Below, piece by piece: positions 52,900-62,602 of a DNA stretch of 64,000 nucleotides. The notes beneath the pieces were generated by a model. The model made no database searches. It was not told where the DNA came from and was given only the letters and a program-made list of their open reading frames with translations. A program made the translations under genes and the position numbers. Positions within the stretch are counted from its first letter, which is position 1, and the number at the start of each line of letters is the position of its first letter. This stretch comes from Marinomonas sp. MED121 (GTDB taxonomy: Bacteria; Pseudomonadota; Gammaproteobacteria; Pseudomonadales; Marinomonadaceae): contig NZ_CH672429.1 of the NCBI RefSeq assembly GCF_000153025.1, positions 1,105,079 through 1,169,078 on the forward strand, read 5' to 3'.

Positions 52900-53712
52900 T
52901 TAAAACTCAAATTGAACAATACGGTGAGAGGCTGAAAGTCCCGCGTTGGATATGGCTTTTTGTGCCGCTAAATTACCAGCTTCTGTTGAACAAATGCAGG
53001 TTAATCCTTTGTCTAAAGCCATATTAGTTAAGCATTTAAGTACTTGAGTCGCGAGCCCTTTTCCTCGATGAGATTGGCCGACTATCATGCCTAAGTCAGC
53101 ATACTGGGTTTGTATCTCATCAAATAAACGACACTCTCCTGTTGCAACCAGTTCACCATCAAGCCAGTAACCAAACAACTCATTACGGGCAATTAAATTC
53201 CCATAATAGTCGTTTAACCAAGCTTCTGGTGCGCCAATATTAGTCGCTGCAAAACTTACAAAACGGGGTAATTCAGACGTGTCAGCTAGCTGCATCTCTA
53301 ACTCAGTTTCAAACACCTCTTTTACTTCTTGACGGTACATAAGGGCATTAACCTGATAACTAATCCCGTTATCTAAGCATAGGTTTAAATATTGTATTTC
53401 CGCTGTGCTGACAAAGGCCCCTTTTATTCCACCAATCACTGAGCTATTACCTTGGCTGATTAATTTGAATAAATCAGGACCATGAATTTTCGATTTTGGA
53501 GAAAGGTAAAATTGAATAAGGTATGACTCACTATTTACACAGCAAAAACCTTCTAACTCATCCTCAAAGTAAAAGCCAAAATGAGCACTCATAGGTGCAA
53601 AACCAAAGTGCCACATGCCGTCTAAAGGGCCATTCGCTTGCTCAAAAAAGCTTCGTTTTAAATTACTCAATTCAGGGTGAGTAAGGTCGTTTATAGGTTT
53701 GATTTTTAACAT
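52900..53712 (-). CDS. GNAT acetyltransferase, two-lobed
   Basis: 270 aa; the C-terminal GNAT half has DLGMIVGQSHRGKGLATQVLKCLTNMA and NLAAQKAISNAGL, while the N-terminal half (MLKIKPINDLTHPELSN) is a diverged domain of the same fold. Substrate unknown. Cys residues are few; the frame is intact. Confidence 0.82.
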   Translation of the reverse strand: MLKIKPINDLTHPELSNLKRSFFEQANGPLDGMWHFGFAPMSAHFGFYFEDELEGFCCVNSESYLIQFYLSPKSKIHGPDLFKLISQGNSSVIGGIKGAFVSTAEIQYLNLCLDNGISYQVNALMYRQEVKEVFETELEMQLADTSELPRFVSFAATNIGAPEAWLNDYYGNLIARNELFGYWLDGELVATGECRLFDEIQTQYADLGMIVGQSHRGKGLATQVLKCLTNMALDKGLTCICSTEAGNLAAQKAISNAGLSASHRIVQFEF

Positions 53713-53800
53713 GCTGTTTTCCTATTATCTGAAAGAAATCTTGATAAGGAAATAATAAAAAAACAGCCTTTAGAATGATTGAATAAATACGACAATTAAT

Positions 53801-54463
53801 TTATTTACTACTAGCCAAGCGCACCGCTAGACCAATAAAAATCACACCTAATACACCATTTATATGCTGTCCTAATGTTAACTTTTTGCCCAGAAAACGC
53901 CCTAGCTGGCTAAAAGCAAAAGAAAAAGCCAGATTAATAACAAAGACGAACAGGCTTAAAATAAGACCAAGCATCAGAATTTGTGTGGTGAGATCAGGGC
54001 CTTCATGGGTGAACTGAGGTAAGAATAAACTAAAAAACAAGAGCGCTTTTGGGTTTAATAAGTTATTGAGTAACCCCTTATTTATCAGGCTCAAACTCGA
54101 TAATTTTATGGCTTTAGAGCTTCCTTCAGCACGAGCCTGAATGCCTTGGTTTTGCTCATAATGAGAGACGCTTTTATACCAAGCAATGAGCATCTTAATG
54201 CCGATATAAGTTAGATAAGCTGCCCCGACTAATTTCACCCCAAGAGCGATAATTGGCATGGCCATCATCAGCTCTCCCAAGCCAAAGGCAACCAAGCTCG
54301 TTTGCACAACACCAGCGAGTAACACACCAATAGACACCATGGTACCCGCCATAAACCCCTTACTTGATGAGTAGCTAGATAGCAGTAATAAGTCTGGTCC
54401 TGGGGAAATCGCTAAAAAGAAAATAGCGGTAAAAAAGAAAGGTAACACGCTGAGGTCTATCAT
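53801..54463 (-). CDS. LysE-family translocator
   Basis: 220 aa; ISPGPDLLLLSSYSSSKGFMAG, MVSIGVLLAG and LLNPKALLFFSLFLPQF identify RhtB/LysE exporters. Six hydrophobic segments. It is divergent from no gene; the LysR at 54596 lies upstream on the same strand. Confidence 0.86.
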   Translation of the reverse strand: MIDLSVLPFFFTAIFFLAISPGPDLLLLSSYSSSKGFMAGTMVSIGVLLAGVVQTSLVAFGLGELMMAMPIIALGVKLVGAAYLTYIGIKMLIAWYKSVSHYEQNQGIQARAEGSSKAIKLSSLSLINKGLLNNLLNPKALLFFSLFLPQFTHEGPDLTTQILMLGLILSLFVFVINLAFSFAFSQLGRFLGKKLTLGQHINGVLGVIFIGLAVRLASSK

Positions 54464-54595
54464 AAGGCTCCCTGATATTGTTAAAGACTAACTCACACCA
54501 AGGGATTGCATTTAGCCATTAACGAAAAAAAGGAGCAAGTATTAAAGCCTACTCCTTAAAATCAGCGCCTCAAAATCAGCGCCTTACAAGGAAGG

Positions 54596-55480
54596 TTAGA
54601 TATCAGCTTTGGTAAAATAATCTTCTATATAAGCCAATAAACGCTTGGCTCTCACATTCATCAAACGACCACTTGGCCAAACAGCATAGATAACCCTATC
54701 TAACCCTTGCCAATCGGCTAGCACTCTTACCATTTCCCCTGTGTTTAAATAGTCTTGAACCTCGGTAGTCGGTAACAGGGAGATACCTAGGCCATCACGG
54801 ACAAATGAAGCCGCTATATTTACATCATTAACCAAGGTAGAAAGCGCCGGTGATAGACTCGTTTTTTCTTGTCCACCTGGCTTTTGGAGTGTCCAACTCA
54901 TAATCGCTTGAGAAGCAATTAACTTATGATGGCTTAAATCAGCTAGGTTTTTAGGCTCACCAAACTTAGTAAGATAATCAGGTGAAGCAACTAACATAGT
55001 CGCAACTTCACCCAACCTTTTTTGATAAAAAGCAGAATCAGGCTGGGGGCCAACACGTATGGCTAAATCGGCTTTCTCCGCGAGCATGTCTTCAAGTTGG
55101 TTGCTCAAACTCAATTCTAATTGAATGTCTGGAAACGCTTGGATAAAGCCAGACCACATAGGTTGTAAAAAACCTGCTGATAGATTGATAGGCGCCATGA
55201 CTTTTAGACTTCCACGCATATCATTTAGCTCGCCACTTAAACTCTGTTGAGTTTGTTCAAATTGATCTACCAAATGACTATAAGCTCGAAAGTATATTTC
55301 ACCTTCAGAAGTAAGCTCAAAACGTCTCGCTGTACGATGAATTAAGCGGCATCTCACTGAGTTTTCAAGCCGTTGTAACCGCCTAGTGACAGTCGCAACA
55401 GGCATATCTAACTCCCTTGCAGCAGGCGCTAATCCTTGTTGCTGAACAATATGAATAAATAACACTATGTCGTCTAACAT
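54596..55480 (-). CDS. LysR-family transcriptional regulator
   Basis: 294 aa; HTH FIHIVQQQGLAPAARELDMPVATVTRRLQRLE (about 8-39). The divergent genes at 55584-56119 are probable targets. Ligand-binding domain is full length. Confidence 0.87.
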   Translation of the reverse strand: MLDDIVLFIHIVQQQGLAPAARELDMPVATVTRRLQRLENSVRCRLIHRTARRFELTSEGEIYFRAYSHLVDQFEQTQQSLSGELNDMRGSLKVMAPINLSAGFLQPMWSGFIQAFPDIQLELSLSNQLEDMLAEKADLAIRVGPQPDSAFYQKRLGEVATMLVASPDYLTKFGEPKNLADLSHHKLIASQAIMSWTLQKPGGQEKTSLSPALSTLVNDVNIAASFVRDGLGISLLPTTEVQDYLNTGEMVRVLADWQGLDRVIYAVWPSGRLMNVRAKRLLAYIEDYFTKADI

Positions 55481-55583
55481 GATTCCATTTCCGGAATTTA
55501 AGATTGATTAATAAAGCATACACACCATAAGCGAAACAATACAAACTGATCCTATCTTAATTATCTAGACCTTGGAGCTTTTC

Positions 55584-55895
55584 ATGACTGACTCTCACCT
55601 TTCAAATACATCTTTTCTATGGGTTAGCGCTGGACTAACTGTCCCTGAAGATAAAAACCCACAAACAGCCAGTGAGGAATTAGCGAAACTAAGATTAGCC
55701 ACGATAGAGGAAGTAGGATGTTTTCAATTTGAGGTAAAGCCACATAATGACAACCCTCGTAAATTCACCCTATGGGAGAAATGGACTGATCAGGAAGCTC
55801 TCACTCAGCACTTTCAAGAGCCCCATACTTTGCATTATTTATCCCTAGAGCTGACCCAAGTGGATTACATCGAAAAGCTCGGAGATACCCTATGA
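55584..55895 (+). CDS. ABM-domain (antibiotic-biosynthesis-monooxygenase-like) protein
   Basis: 103 aa from the ATG at 55584, preceded by GGAGC. LWVSAGLTVPEDKNP and FTLWEKWTDQEALTQHFQEPHTLHYL give the dimeric ferredoxin-like fold of the ABM/YgiN group, in which small quinone monooxygenases are common. It overlaps the next gene by 4 bp. Confidence 0.82.
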   Translation: MTDSHLSNTSFLWVSAGLTVPEDKNPQTASEELAKLRLATIEEVGCFQFEVKPHNDNPRKFTLWEKWTDQEALTQHFQEPHTLHYLSLELTQVDYIEKLGDTL

Positions 55896-56119
55896 AACAA
55901 CGAATTATATTCGCCTTGCTCATGTCACTTTTGCTCTCTTCGCTTATGAGTTGTTGGGTGACTTGGATTAACCTAGGATTCAGCCATGAATTCTTATTAG
56001 ATTGGCGACAAGCCTTTCTTGGCGCTTGGCCTGTCGCAGCTATCATCGCCTTTTTTATTGGGCCAGAGATCCACAAGCTATCAATAAAATTAGCCTGTAA
56101 ATGGGAGGCACTAAAATGA
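55892..56119 (+). CDS. DUF2798 small membrane protein
   Basis: 75 aa with two hydrophobic segments (IIFALLMSLLLSSLMSCWVTWIN; AWPVAAIIAFFIGPEIHKL), matching DUF2798. It is translationally coupled to the ABM gene (4-nt overlap). Function unknown. Confidence 0.75.
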   Translation: MKQRIIFALLMSLLLSSLMSCWVTWINLGFSHEFLLDWRQAFLGAWPVAAIIAFFIGPEIHKLSIKLACKWEALK

Positions 56120-56283
56120 CCAATAAGGAAGTAACAAACAGAAAATCTTAAAAATGAAATTATTGAAAGTGACATGATGGAAAATGAGTAGTAGTTAAAC
56201 CTATTAACTTTCCTGAACTTGGCCTTCCTGCTGGGCCCTATAGCCACGCAGTCATTCACGGCAACACACTTTATACCTCTGGT

Positions 56284-56562
56284 ATGACAGCCTTTGGCAC
56301 TCAAGCTCAAGAAGATTCAATATCAGAACAAACAAAAGAGGTCTTCAGACAAATTGAATTTATGGCAAAAGCTGTTGGCAGTAGCTTAAGCAAGCTGATT
56401 AAAGTGACAATTTTTGTGACTGATTTATCTGATATGCAAGCACTAAGGCAGACCCTTTCAGATATTTATCAAACCCACCTGCCTGCAAGTTCTCTAATCA
56501 AAATAGAGTCTTTATTTTCAGCAGATCTAAACGTTGAAGTAGAGGCCATTTTAGCGATTTAA
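56284..56562 (+). CDS. RidA-family (YjgF) protein with disrupted 5' end
   Basis: The ATG gives 92 residues. Upstream in the same frame, VVKPINFPELGLPAGPYSHA and NTLYTSG encode the missing first strand of the Rid fold, but no usable start codon precedes them: TAGTAG and a frame break separate them from a likely ATGATGGAAAATGAG start (about 56174). So this is probably a frameshifted gene. Rid proteins remove reactive enamine intermediates. Confidence 0.7.
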   Translation: MTAFGTQAQEDSISEQTKEVFRQIEFMAKAVGSSLSKLIKVTIFVTDLSDMQALRQTLSDIYQTHLPASSLIKIESLFSADLNVEVEAILAI

Positions 56563-56587
56563 GAGAAGAAGAGTCATGTAAGAATAG

Positions 56588-56620
56588 AAAGAGCCCAACG
56601 GATTACTCAGTTAGGCTCTT
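56588..56620. terminator. Hairpin between RidA and the convergent mutase gene
   Basis: AAGAGCC-AAC... pairs with GTT-GGCTCTT. It lies between convergent stop codons and may terminate both. Confidence 0.6.
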
Positions 56621-56638
56621 CATCTAAAACTAAAATAG

Positions 56639-58057
56639 TTAGATTAATTGAATTTGTTTTAAAGCGTGATCAACTAAAGACTTAGCCTGATCAATCGATA
56701 CGGACTCTGCATAGCAGCGTAGCTCTGGCGCATTACCAGAGGGACGAAAGTGCACCACATCATCATTGGCGAATGTCATACGCAGTCCATCTGTCGTATC
56801 AAGAGCAGCAAGCTTGGCATCAGAAAAATTTAGGCTCTGTAAAAATACCTCTGGTGCTTCTTTCGCTTGGGCTAAAATCCCTTGGCTTTTTTGTGTGGCA
56901 AAGTTTTGAATTCGATCACTGTGAGTGACTCTTTGTGGCAGCGCATTCACCAAGCTTGCTATTCCCGTTTCTTTTGCTGCTGCAAGTAGCATAAGTGCAG
57001 GCAATACGGCATCACGGGTTGGTAGTGCTTTAATGGTTTTACCATTCACTATGGCATCAGAGCCTAATAAAAAACCACCATTTGCCTCAAAACCCGCAAC
57101 AGAAGCATAGTCTTTCGCTAATGCTTCAAACTCTGCAATCACATAAGGCGAACCAACCTTAGTGCGGGTAATATGTTCAAACGCTTGGTTTTTTTCAATC
57201 GCAGTATTACAACTGATAGGTACGGCCAAGGCTTCAATATCCATGGCATCAGCACAGATTAGACCCAGTACATCACCACGCAACCAATTGCCTTTTTCAT
57301 CCGAGACTAAAGGACGATCACCATCCCCATCGGTGGAGAAAATAAAATCTAAGTTAAATTCTTTCGACCAATTTTTCGCTTTTCGTTTATCCGCCTCAGA
57401 AACCGCTTCGGTATCAATAGGCACAAACTCATCGCTACGCTCCAGCGCAATGACCTCAGCACCTAAAGCTTTAAACATGTCAGTATATAAATCTCTACCA
57501 GCACTGGAATGCTCATAAATACCAACACGTTTGCCTGACAATAAAGAAGAATCAAACAAAGACGTATAACGCTCAATATAAACAGAAGCGGCTTTATGGT
57601 TAACCACCAGCTCAGGTAGATCGCTAATGGACTCGAACTCAGCCTCGACGGTTAAAATGCCTTTTTCATCTGCCTTACTAATTTCCCCATCAGGGCGATA
57701 AAACTTAATCCCATTACGGTCAAAAGGAATATGGCTACCGGTTACCATAATACAAGGGATGCCATCTTGCATTGAGATGTAAGCCAAAGCGGGAGTTGGC
57801 ACCACACCATAATAAATGGCTTCTAGGCCTAGTTGCTCTAGCGCCTTCACACAGGCTTGTGCCATAGCAGGGCTGCTTGGTCGGTTATCAATCGCAATAG
57901 CGACCTTGTCAAAATGAAACACCCCTTGCATACAAGAAATAAAAGCATGGGTAAACGCCGCACAGGCATTAGCGCTAAACTGGGTCACTAAGCCTCGTGC
58001 ACCACTTGTACCAAATTGAATACCAGACTGCTGTATTTCTGTTGTACTTAGTAACAT
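56639..58057 (-). CDS. Phosphohexomutase (phosphomannomutase/phosphoglucomutase)
   Basis: 472 aa. Active-site phosphoserine loop TGSHIP (106-111), Mg site DGDGDRP (243-249), sugar-binding EANGG (about 325) and phosphate-binding RPSGNAPELR. Members interconvert the 1- and 6-phosphates of mannose or glucose for nucleotide-sugar synthesis. It is monocistronic; the specificity is not decidable by eye. Confidence 0.9.
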   Translation of the reverse strand: MLLSTTEIQQSGIQFGTSGARGLVTQFSANACAAFTHAFISCMQGVFHFDKVAIAIDNRPSSPAMAQACVKALEQLGLEAIYYGVVPTPALAYISMQDGIPCIMVTGSHIPFDRNGIKFYRPDGEISKADEKGILTVEAEFESISDLPELVVNHKAASVYIERYTSLFDSSLLSGKRVGIYEHSSAGRDLYTDMFKALGAEVIALERSDEFVPIDTEAVSEADKRKAKNWSKEFNLDFIFSTDGDGDRPLVSDEKGNWLRGDVLGLICADAMDIEALAVPISCNTAIEKNQAFEHITRTKVGSPYVIAEFEALAKDYASVAGFEANGGFLLGSDAIVNGKTIKALPTRDAVLPALMLLAAAKETGIASLVNALPQRVTHSDRIQNFATQKSQGILAQAKEAPEVFLQSLNFSDAKLAALDTTDGLRMTFANDDVVHFRPSGNAPELRCYAESVSIDQAKSLVDHALKQIQLI

Positions 58058-58314
58058 TTTTAATTTAAGTCTTATTTAATAGATGGCTTCTAGGTATAGC
58101 TGGAATGATTTATTTGTAGGCCCCTAGCGTTTTTAACTTTGAGGGGCGACACTTTTACAAACTTTAGTTTAAAGGTACTATTTATTTTACCTAGACAAAA
58201 AGTAAATTGATAAGGGACCTTTCATATTGACTCTAATCTTATACCTTGTATTGTTTGATTATTATAAGTAACAGGCAGTTACTAGAACCCATTATTTTTT
58301 ATGAAGTCTGATAC

Positions 58315-58710
58315 ATGAAGTACCTACTAATAAGCCTCGGCAGCAATATACAGCCACAAGATAATCTTCCCAACGCACGGTATCAAATAGCCAAACACTA
58401 TAAAATACTATTCACGTCTCACATTTTAGAAAATCCCCCCTGTGGCGATAGCTTTAAATCTGATTTTCATAACCAATTATTGATCATCAGGAGTGACAAA
58501 GAACAAGCCGACATAAAAGCTGAATTTGAGCAAATAGAACTGCTGCTTGGACGAGAGCCTAAAGCCCCCGCTCGCAAGCTCAATGACAGAACCATAGATA
58601 TTGATATTTTAGGGCAAGGAGATAGCCCCAAAGAGTGCTGTTTAATTCCATTAAAAGACAGTTTTAATCAAAGCATAATGCAAGATTGGAAACTCGAACT
58701 TTCAGACTAA
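58315..58710 (+). CDS. folK: HPPK (2-amino-4-hydroxy-6-hydroxymethyldihydropteridine pyrophosphokinase)-like
   Basis: 131 aa, short for FolK (about 160). It has LLISLGSNIQPQDNL, ENPPCGDSF and the signature DRTIDIDILG, so the core enzyme is recognisable; the C-terminal extension is missing. It catalyses pyrophosphoryl transfer in folate synthesis. The convergent gene is folM-like. Confidence 0.78.
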   Translation: MKYLLISLGSNIQPQDNLPNARYQIAKHYKILFTSHILENPPCGDSFKSDFHNQLLIIRSDKEQADIKAEFEQIELLLGREPKAPARKLNDRTIDIDILGQGDSPKECCLIPLKDSFNQSIMQDWKLELSD

Positions 58711-58738
58711 GCCGGTCCGATAATCAAACGCGAAAACC

Positions 58739-59497
58739 TTAAATAAAAGATTGTTCATATTTATTGGCAACAAAGCGGCCACCATCAACCCTCATCACGC
58801 TTCCGGTTACTGCCTCAGCATGAGCTAGATATTGAACCGCGTCTATGATGGCTTGATACCCAAGCTCTTTACGCAAAAGACTTTGAGATAATACTTTTTC
58901 TCGGTATTCAGCCTGATGCTCAGGCAAAAACTGAATGGGGCCAGGTTGAATAACATTGACCCGATATTTTGGCGCTAACCTTTGGGCTAGGCTTAACATT
59001 AAATTTTGTAAGCCTGATTTTGAAGCACAATAACTTGCAAAACGCTCATTTGGTAAGTCGGCATAAATATCAGTAATTGCGACCACATTAGCCTTGTCAG
59101 CAAAAATAGGTAAGAGCTGCATAGTGAGATACTGGGGTGCTGCAACATGTACATTCATCATTTTAGACAAAGTTTGCCAACTATCATCCTCCTTTGTATC
59201 AGGGAAAAAGCAAGAAGCATTATGTATCATCAGATCCACTTTCCAACCTAAAGACAGTATCTCTTCAGCAAGTTGCTCAACCGCTTTTTTATCATCAAGG
59301 TTCGCTTGAATACTATGATAAGTTAATGAGTTTTTTTGCTCTAACTCATTATTCGAATTGAAGTGCGCAATGACTCTCCAGCCCAAATTCAAATAAAATT
59401 GGGTCAACTTTAATCCTAAACGCTTACCCGCTCCGGTAATAAAGACGGTTCTTAGGGACTCATTTTTATCTAAATTCAATTTTTCACCTTCACTCAT
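58739..59497 (-). CDS. folM: FolM-like dihydromonapterin reductase (SDR)
   Basis: 252 aa. TVFITGAGKRLGLKLTQFYL (cofactor motif GAGKRLG), NASCFFPD near 95, and YCASKSGLQNL (catalytic Tyr/Lys) are present. FolM-type SDRs reduce dihydromonapterin or dihydrofolate; genes next to folK are common in marine gammaproteobacteria. Confidence 0.82.
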   Translation of the reverse strand: MSEGEKLNLDKNESLRTVFITGAGKRLGLKLTQFYLNLGWRVIAHFNSNNELEQKNSLTYHSIQANLDDKKAVEQLAEEILSLGWKVDLMIHNASCFFPDTKEDDSWQTLSKMMNVHVAAPQYLTMQLLPIFADKANVVAITDIYADLPNERFASYCASKSGLQNLMLSLAQRLAPKYRVNVIQPGPIQFLPEHQAEYREKVLSQSLLRKELGYQAIIDAVQYLAHAEAVTGSVMRVDGGRFVANKYEQSFI

Positions 59498-59605
59498 ACA
59501 AAAGATTATCGGACTAACACTGTTTTCGACTCATCGCTTTGACACTCCCCTTCAACCCGCTCAAGCAAACGAAGAAACTTATTCAAAACAAACAAAAACG
59601 AGAGA

Positions 59606-59947
59606 TTAATAAGCAGCCCCATCAATTTTTCGAACAGGAATCCTAGCCTTAATCTCATTCTCTGCCATACACATATTGATAGCCGTCACATTGGTATCAC
59701 ACTTATCGGTTGTCACATAGTGGGTAATACAGCCACATAAAGTACAGTGATGAAAAGCCACTTCTTTATCGCCCCAAATATAAGCGCCTGAGGCTTTTTG
59801 GGTGTGGGAGATACTCACATCCTTCGGCTCGTAATAGGCCCAAGAAGCCGCATAACGGCGGCAAATGGAGCAATTACAATTGGCTATTTCTTTAGGGATA
59901 TAAGCCGCTGTTAATTCGATATTGCCGCAATGGCAGGTTAGCTTCAT
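59606..59947 (-). CDS. GFA-domain protein
   Basis: 113 aa with zinc cysteines in LTCHCGNIEL, NCNCSICRRYAASW and HHCTLCGCITHYV. It is a short GFA form. It lies 16 bp downstream of another GFA gene; the two are likely cotranscribed. Confidence 0.86.
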   Translation of the reverse strand: MKLTCHCGNIELTAAYIPKEIANCNCSICRRYAASWAYYEPKDVSISHTQKASGAYIWGDKEVAFHHCTLCGCITHYVTTDKCDTNVTAINMCMAENEIKARIPVRKIDGAAY

Positions 59948-59963
59948 TGATTCATTCCTTTAA

Positions 59964-60374
59964 CTAGTTTTCATTTCGTCCTTGCAGAAATGAAGGGATA
60001 CCTTGCTGTAATTCACACCAGTTAGCTTTATATTCCGTATAAATTTGAGCATCAATTTTAATAGGAATATCCTCATCAAATGTTGAGATTGCTAACTCAA
60101 TCTCATCAATGCCCGCATTTTTAATTCTAAAGCCTAAACTCGTGCCACAGTCTTGACAGAAGCTTCTTTGAGTTCCGTTCTCTGCTGTAAAGTGCTTCAA
60201 TAACTCAAAGCCTTTTAACCAAGTTAAGCCAGTCACACTAACCAGTGTTCCGTATGCAGCGCCATGGAATTTTCGGCACATAGTACAATAGCAATTTGCC
60301 GCTTTTTTACTAAAACCAGTAACATTAAAACTAATACCGCCACATAAACAAGAACCATAATATTTATGAGTCAT
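59964..60374 (-). CDS. GFA-domain protein
   Basis: 136 aa from the ATG at 60374 (GGAGG five bases upstream). Zinc cysteines lie in GSCLCGGISF, NCYCTMCRKFHGAAYG and FCQDCGTSLGF. Related to the gene at 39687 but more distant from 59606. Function unproven. Confidence 0.87.
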   Translation of the reverse strand: MTHKYYGSCLCGGISFNVTGFSKKAANCYCTMCRKFHGAAYGTLVSVTGLTWLKGFELLKHFTAENGTQRSFCQDCGTSLGFRIKNAGIDEIELAISTFDEDIPIKIDAQIYTEYKANWCELQQGIPSFLQGRNEN

Positions 60375-60444
60375 AATTACCTCCACTAAAAAAAGAGTTC
60401 ATGATTTAGATAACGCTAGACTAGCTTTACAGAAATATTTAACC

Positions 60445-60981
60445 CTAAACTCTCTCAAGCTTTTGATAGGGTTTTTCAGGTAATTCAACCTTAATATTAT
60501 CCTCTATTAAAAGCTGTCCGCCTTGCACGACAATCGCCATGATGCCAGCTTTGCGTATAAGATTGCCCTCCTCATCTTTATCCAACACAGCTTGAGTCAA
60601 ACCTTGCTGATAGTGATCCAATTGGGCACAAGGGTTTCTAAGCCCTGTAACTTGCAATACCACCTCATCACCTAGATGGAGTAAGGTATCTTTTGGCAAA
60701 GAGAGTAGATCGACACCTTGAGTAAGAATATTCTCACCAAAAGAGCCGGCTTCAACATGAAAACCCTTTGTTTGCAGCTCAGTAAGAAGCTCTGAATGAA
60801 TCAGGTGAACTTGACGTAAATTAGGCTGGGTTGGGTCTGCTTTTACACGCGATCTATGTTTAACGGTTTCACCACAATGGGCATCACCTTCAACGCCTAA
60901 ACCTGCGATCAAGGTAAGCTGTGTTACAGGCTTTTTAGAAAACCCATGCTTATTGTCATAACTTAATGAAATGAGTTTCAC
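60445..60981 (-). CDS. MOSC-domain protein
   Basis: 178 aa with GVEGDAHCGETVKHRSRVK, GSFGENILTQGVDLL and LRNPCAQLD (conserved Cys), the MOSC pattern. MOSC domains bind molybdenum cofactor and act in sulfur transfer to it or in reduction of N-hydroxylated compounds. No partner genes adjoin. Confidence 0.86.
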   Translation of the reverse strand: MKLISLSYDNKHGFSKKPVTQLTLIAGLGVEGDAHCGETVKHRSRVKADPTQPNLRQVHLIHSELLTELQTKGFHVEAGSFGENILTQGVDLLSLPKDTLLHLGDEVVLQVTGLRNPCAQLDHYQQGLTQAVLDKDEEGNLIRKAGIMAIVVQGGQLLIEDNIKVELPEKPYQKLERV

Positions 60982-61156
60982 TGTGCTGTCCTTAGCCGTT
61001 TATTGGTAGATTTTTTTGGAAAAGTCTCCGTATCTTATTTGTCTTAAACATTGAGACGATGAGATTAAGATACTAAGGTAAAAATGGATAAAATAACACG
61101 GAGAGGATTTACACTTTTGCTCTATCAGGCCCCTATTTCAACTAAGCTACTTATTG

Positions 61157-61924
61157 CTAATTGGCTTGTTCGTACCAACCTTCAATCATTTTCTGCTCGT
61201 ATTCTTGCAATATGCCTTGTGCTTTAATTTCCTTTATCCCTTTGTTATAAATCTTCAGTAATTCATGGGATTGTTCATTCACTTTAGGAAAAAGAGGATG
61301 TCCCGTGGGCGTAGATAAAGCCCTAGAGTGATAAGTGATTTTTTGCGCTGATTCAGGGGGAAAGCGATTATTTATTAAATATAAACCTTCAAGGAGCGTC
61401 ATGGGAAAAATATCAATACGACTGGCTAATAGCATATTCACATTATCTATATCACGTGTTGTTACATGGCTATTAAGTTCACCTGCATTAACCAATACAT
61501 CAAGCTCAGGTGAATAGTGATAGCCTGCCGTTAAGCCGACAAAGTAAGGCTCAAGATCATCATAGTCTTGCCAATCAAAGTTAAGCGTTTCGAGGTGAAA
61601 AAAATGTATATTGGACTGAATTAAAGCATCGCCATAGTAAAAACTTTTTTGCCTTTCTTCAGAGAAGAACCAATAAAAGGAAAGATCATAATCTCCCTTT
61701 TGCGTACTCACCAAGGCCCGTTTCCAAGGCATATAATCGACATCTAAGCTGATTCCTTGGCTTTCAAAAGCCAGAGTCATCATATGAGTTGCATAACCAC
61801 CGTGTTTTAAATTCGATCCAATCGTTGGAGAGTACTCTCCTGTCGCCACTTTGAGTGTCTGCGAGAATCCGTTTACGGTAGGAAAAAAAATCAGAATGAC
61901 CGTTAGGAAAAAATTACTTTTCAT
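61157..61924 (-). CDS. Periplasmic solute-binding protein, family 3, orphan
   Basis: 255 aa; signal peptide cleaved near NGFSQT, GGYATHMMTLAFESQGISLDV and VDYMPWKRALVSTQKGDYDLSFYW. The PWKRAL segment corresponds to PWARAY of the other orphans. No transport partners. The upstream gap holds a MITE 58 bp from the start codon. Confidence 0.84.
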   Translation of the reverse strand: MKSNFFLTVILIFFPTVNGFSQTLKVATGEYSPTIGSNLKHGGYATHMMTLAFESQGISLDVDYMPWKRALVSTQKGDYDLSFYWFFSEERQKSFYYGDALIQSNIHFFHLETLNFDWQDYDDLEPYFVGLTAGYHYSPELDVLVNAGELNSHVTTRDIDNVNMLLASRIDIFPMTLLEGLYLINNRFPPESAQKITYHSRALSTPTGHPLFPKVNEQSHELLKIYNKGIKEIKAQGILQEYEQKMIEGWYEQAN

Positions 61925-61981
61925 TATTTCGCCTTTAATTCACAACCCCTTCATACTTATAAAGAGGTTAGCAGCTTATTA

Positions 61982-62305
61982 AGGAACCTGCGATTACGTC
62001 ACCTCTTCTCAGTCTTGACAGAAAAAGTATCACACAAGGCGTTACTTTGCGTTTATTAATAGAAAGTCATTGTAGGTACCTTTCGAGAAGTGACAACACA
62101 GGGTGTTACTTTTTCTGAAATGTCGGATAGATATTATTAAAATGCCGAGTAGGTATTATTTAAAGACCCGAAGGGCGTGGCCTAAAAGCGCTGTCTTTAG
62201 GTTGAGGACCTTATCAATAGAATCACTATTAAGTTGCGTTCCTCGCCATAAATCTAGCAGCTTTTATCCACACGCTGAGGCGGGAGGATTTATTCGCAGC
62301 TTCCT
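61982..62305 (+). mobile_element. MITE-like element, copy D (324 bp)
   Basis: Ends AGGAACCTGCGATTACGTC and ATTTATTCGCAGCTTCCT; TA at 61980-61981 and 62306-62307. Very close to copy A in the interior (about 85-90% by eye), same orientation. It inserted between the SBP gene and the gene at 62603. Confidence 0.92.
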
Positions 62306-62602
62306 TAAGCATTCTGATTGATTATTGAATATTTAAAAAACACAGAAGACTTAAAATACAAGCTCAAAGCCTCTCTCGATGGCTTCCCTGAATAGAAAAC
62401 ACAAAGTAAACCTTTTGTAACAAAACTGAATAGGCGAGCAATTATTCACTCCCTGAGAGTTATTTAAAGCCAATTTACTCATATCACCGCTATGATAGTA
62501 TTTATTTGTAAAACAACTCTCTCTTATTTAAAAAGGCTTTGCTTAACTTATTACTTTTCTATAGCCTCTGTTTTTTTATAAAACGTTAAACAAGGATGTA
62601 TA
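62306..62602. other. Region between MITE copy D and the next gene
   Basis: About 295 bp of AT-rich sequence with no recognised gene, repeat or terminator. Confidence 0.5.

Noticed and set aside
62103..62321. 72-codon ORF across MITE copy D
   Set aside because: Entirely within the element and not conserved in the other copies.
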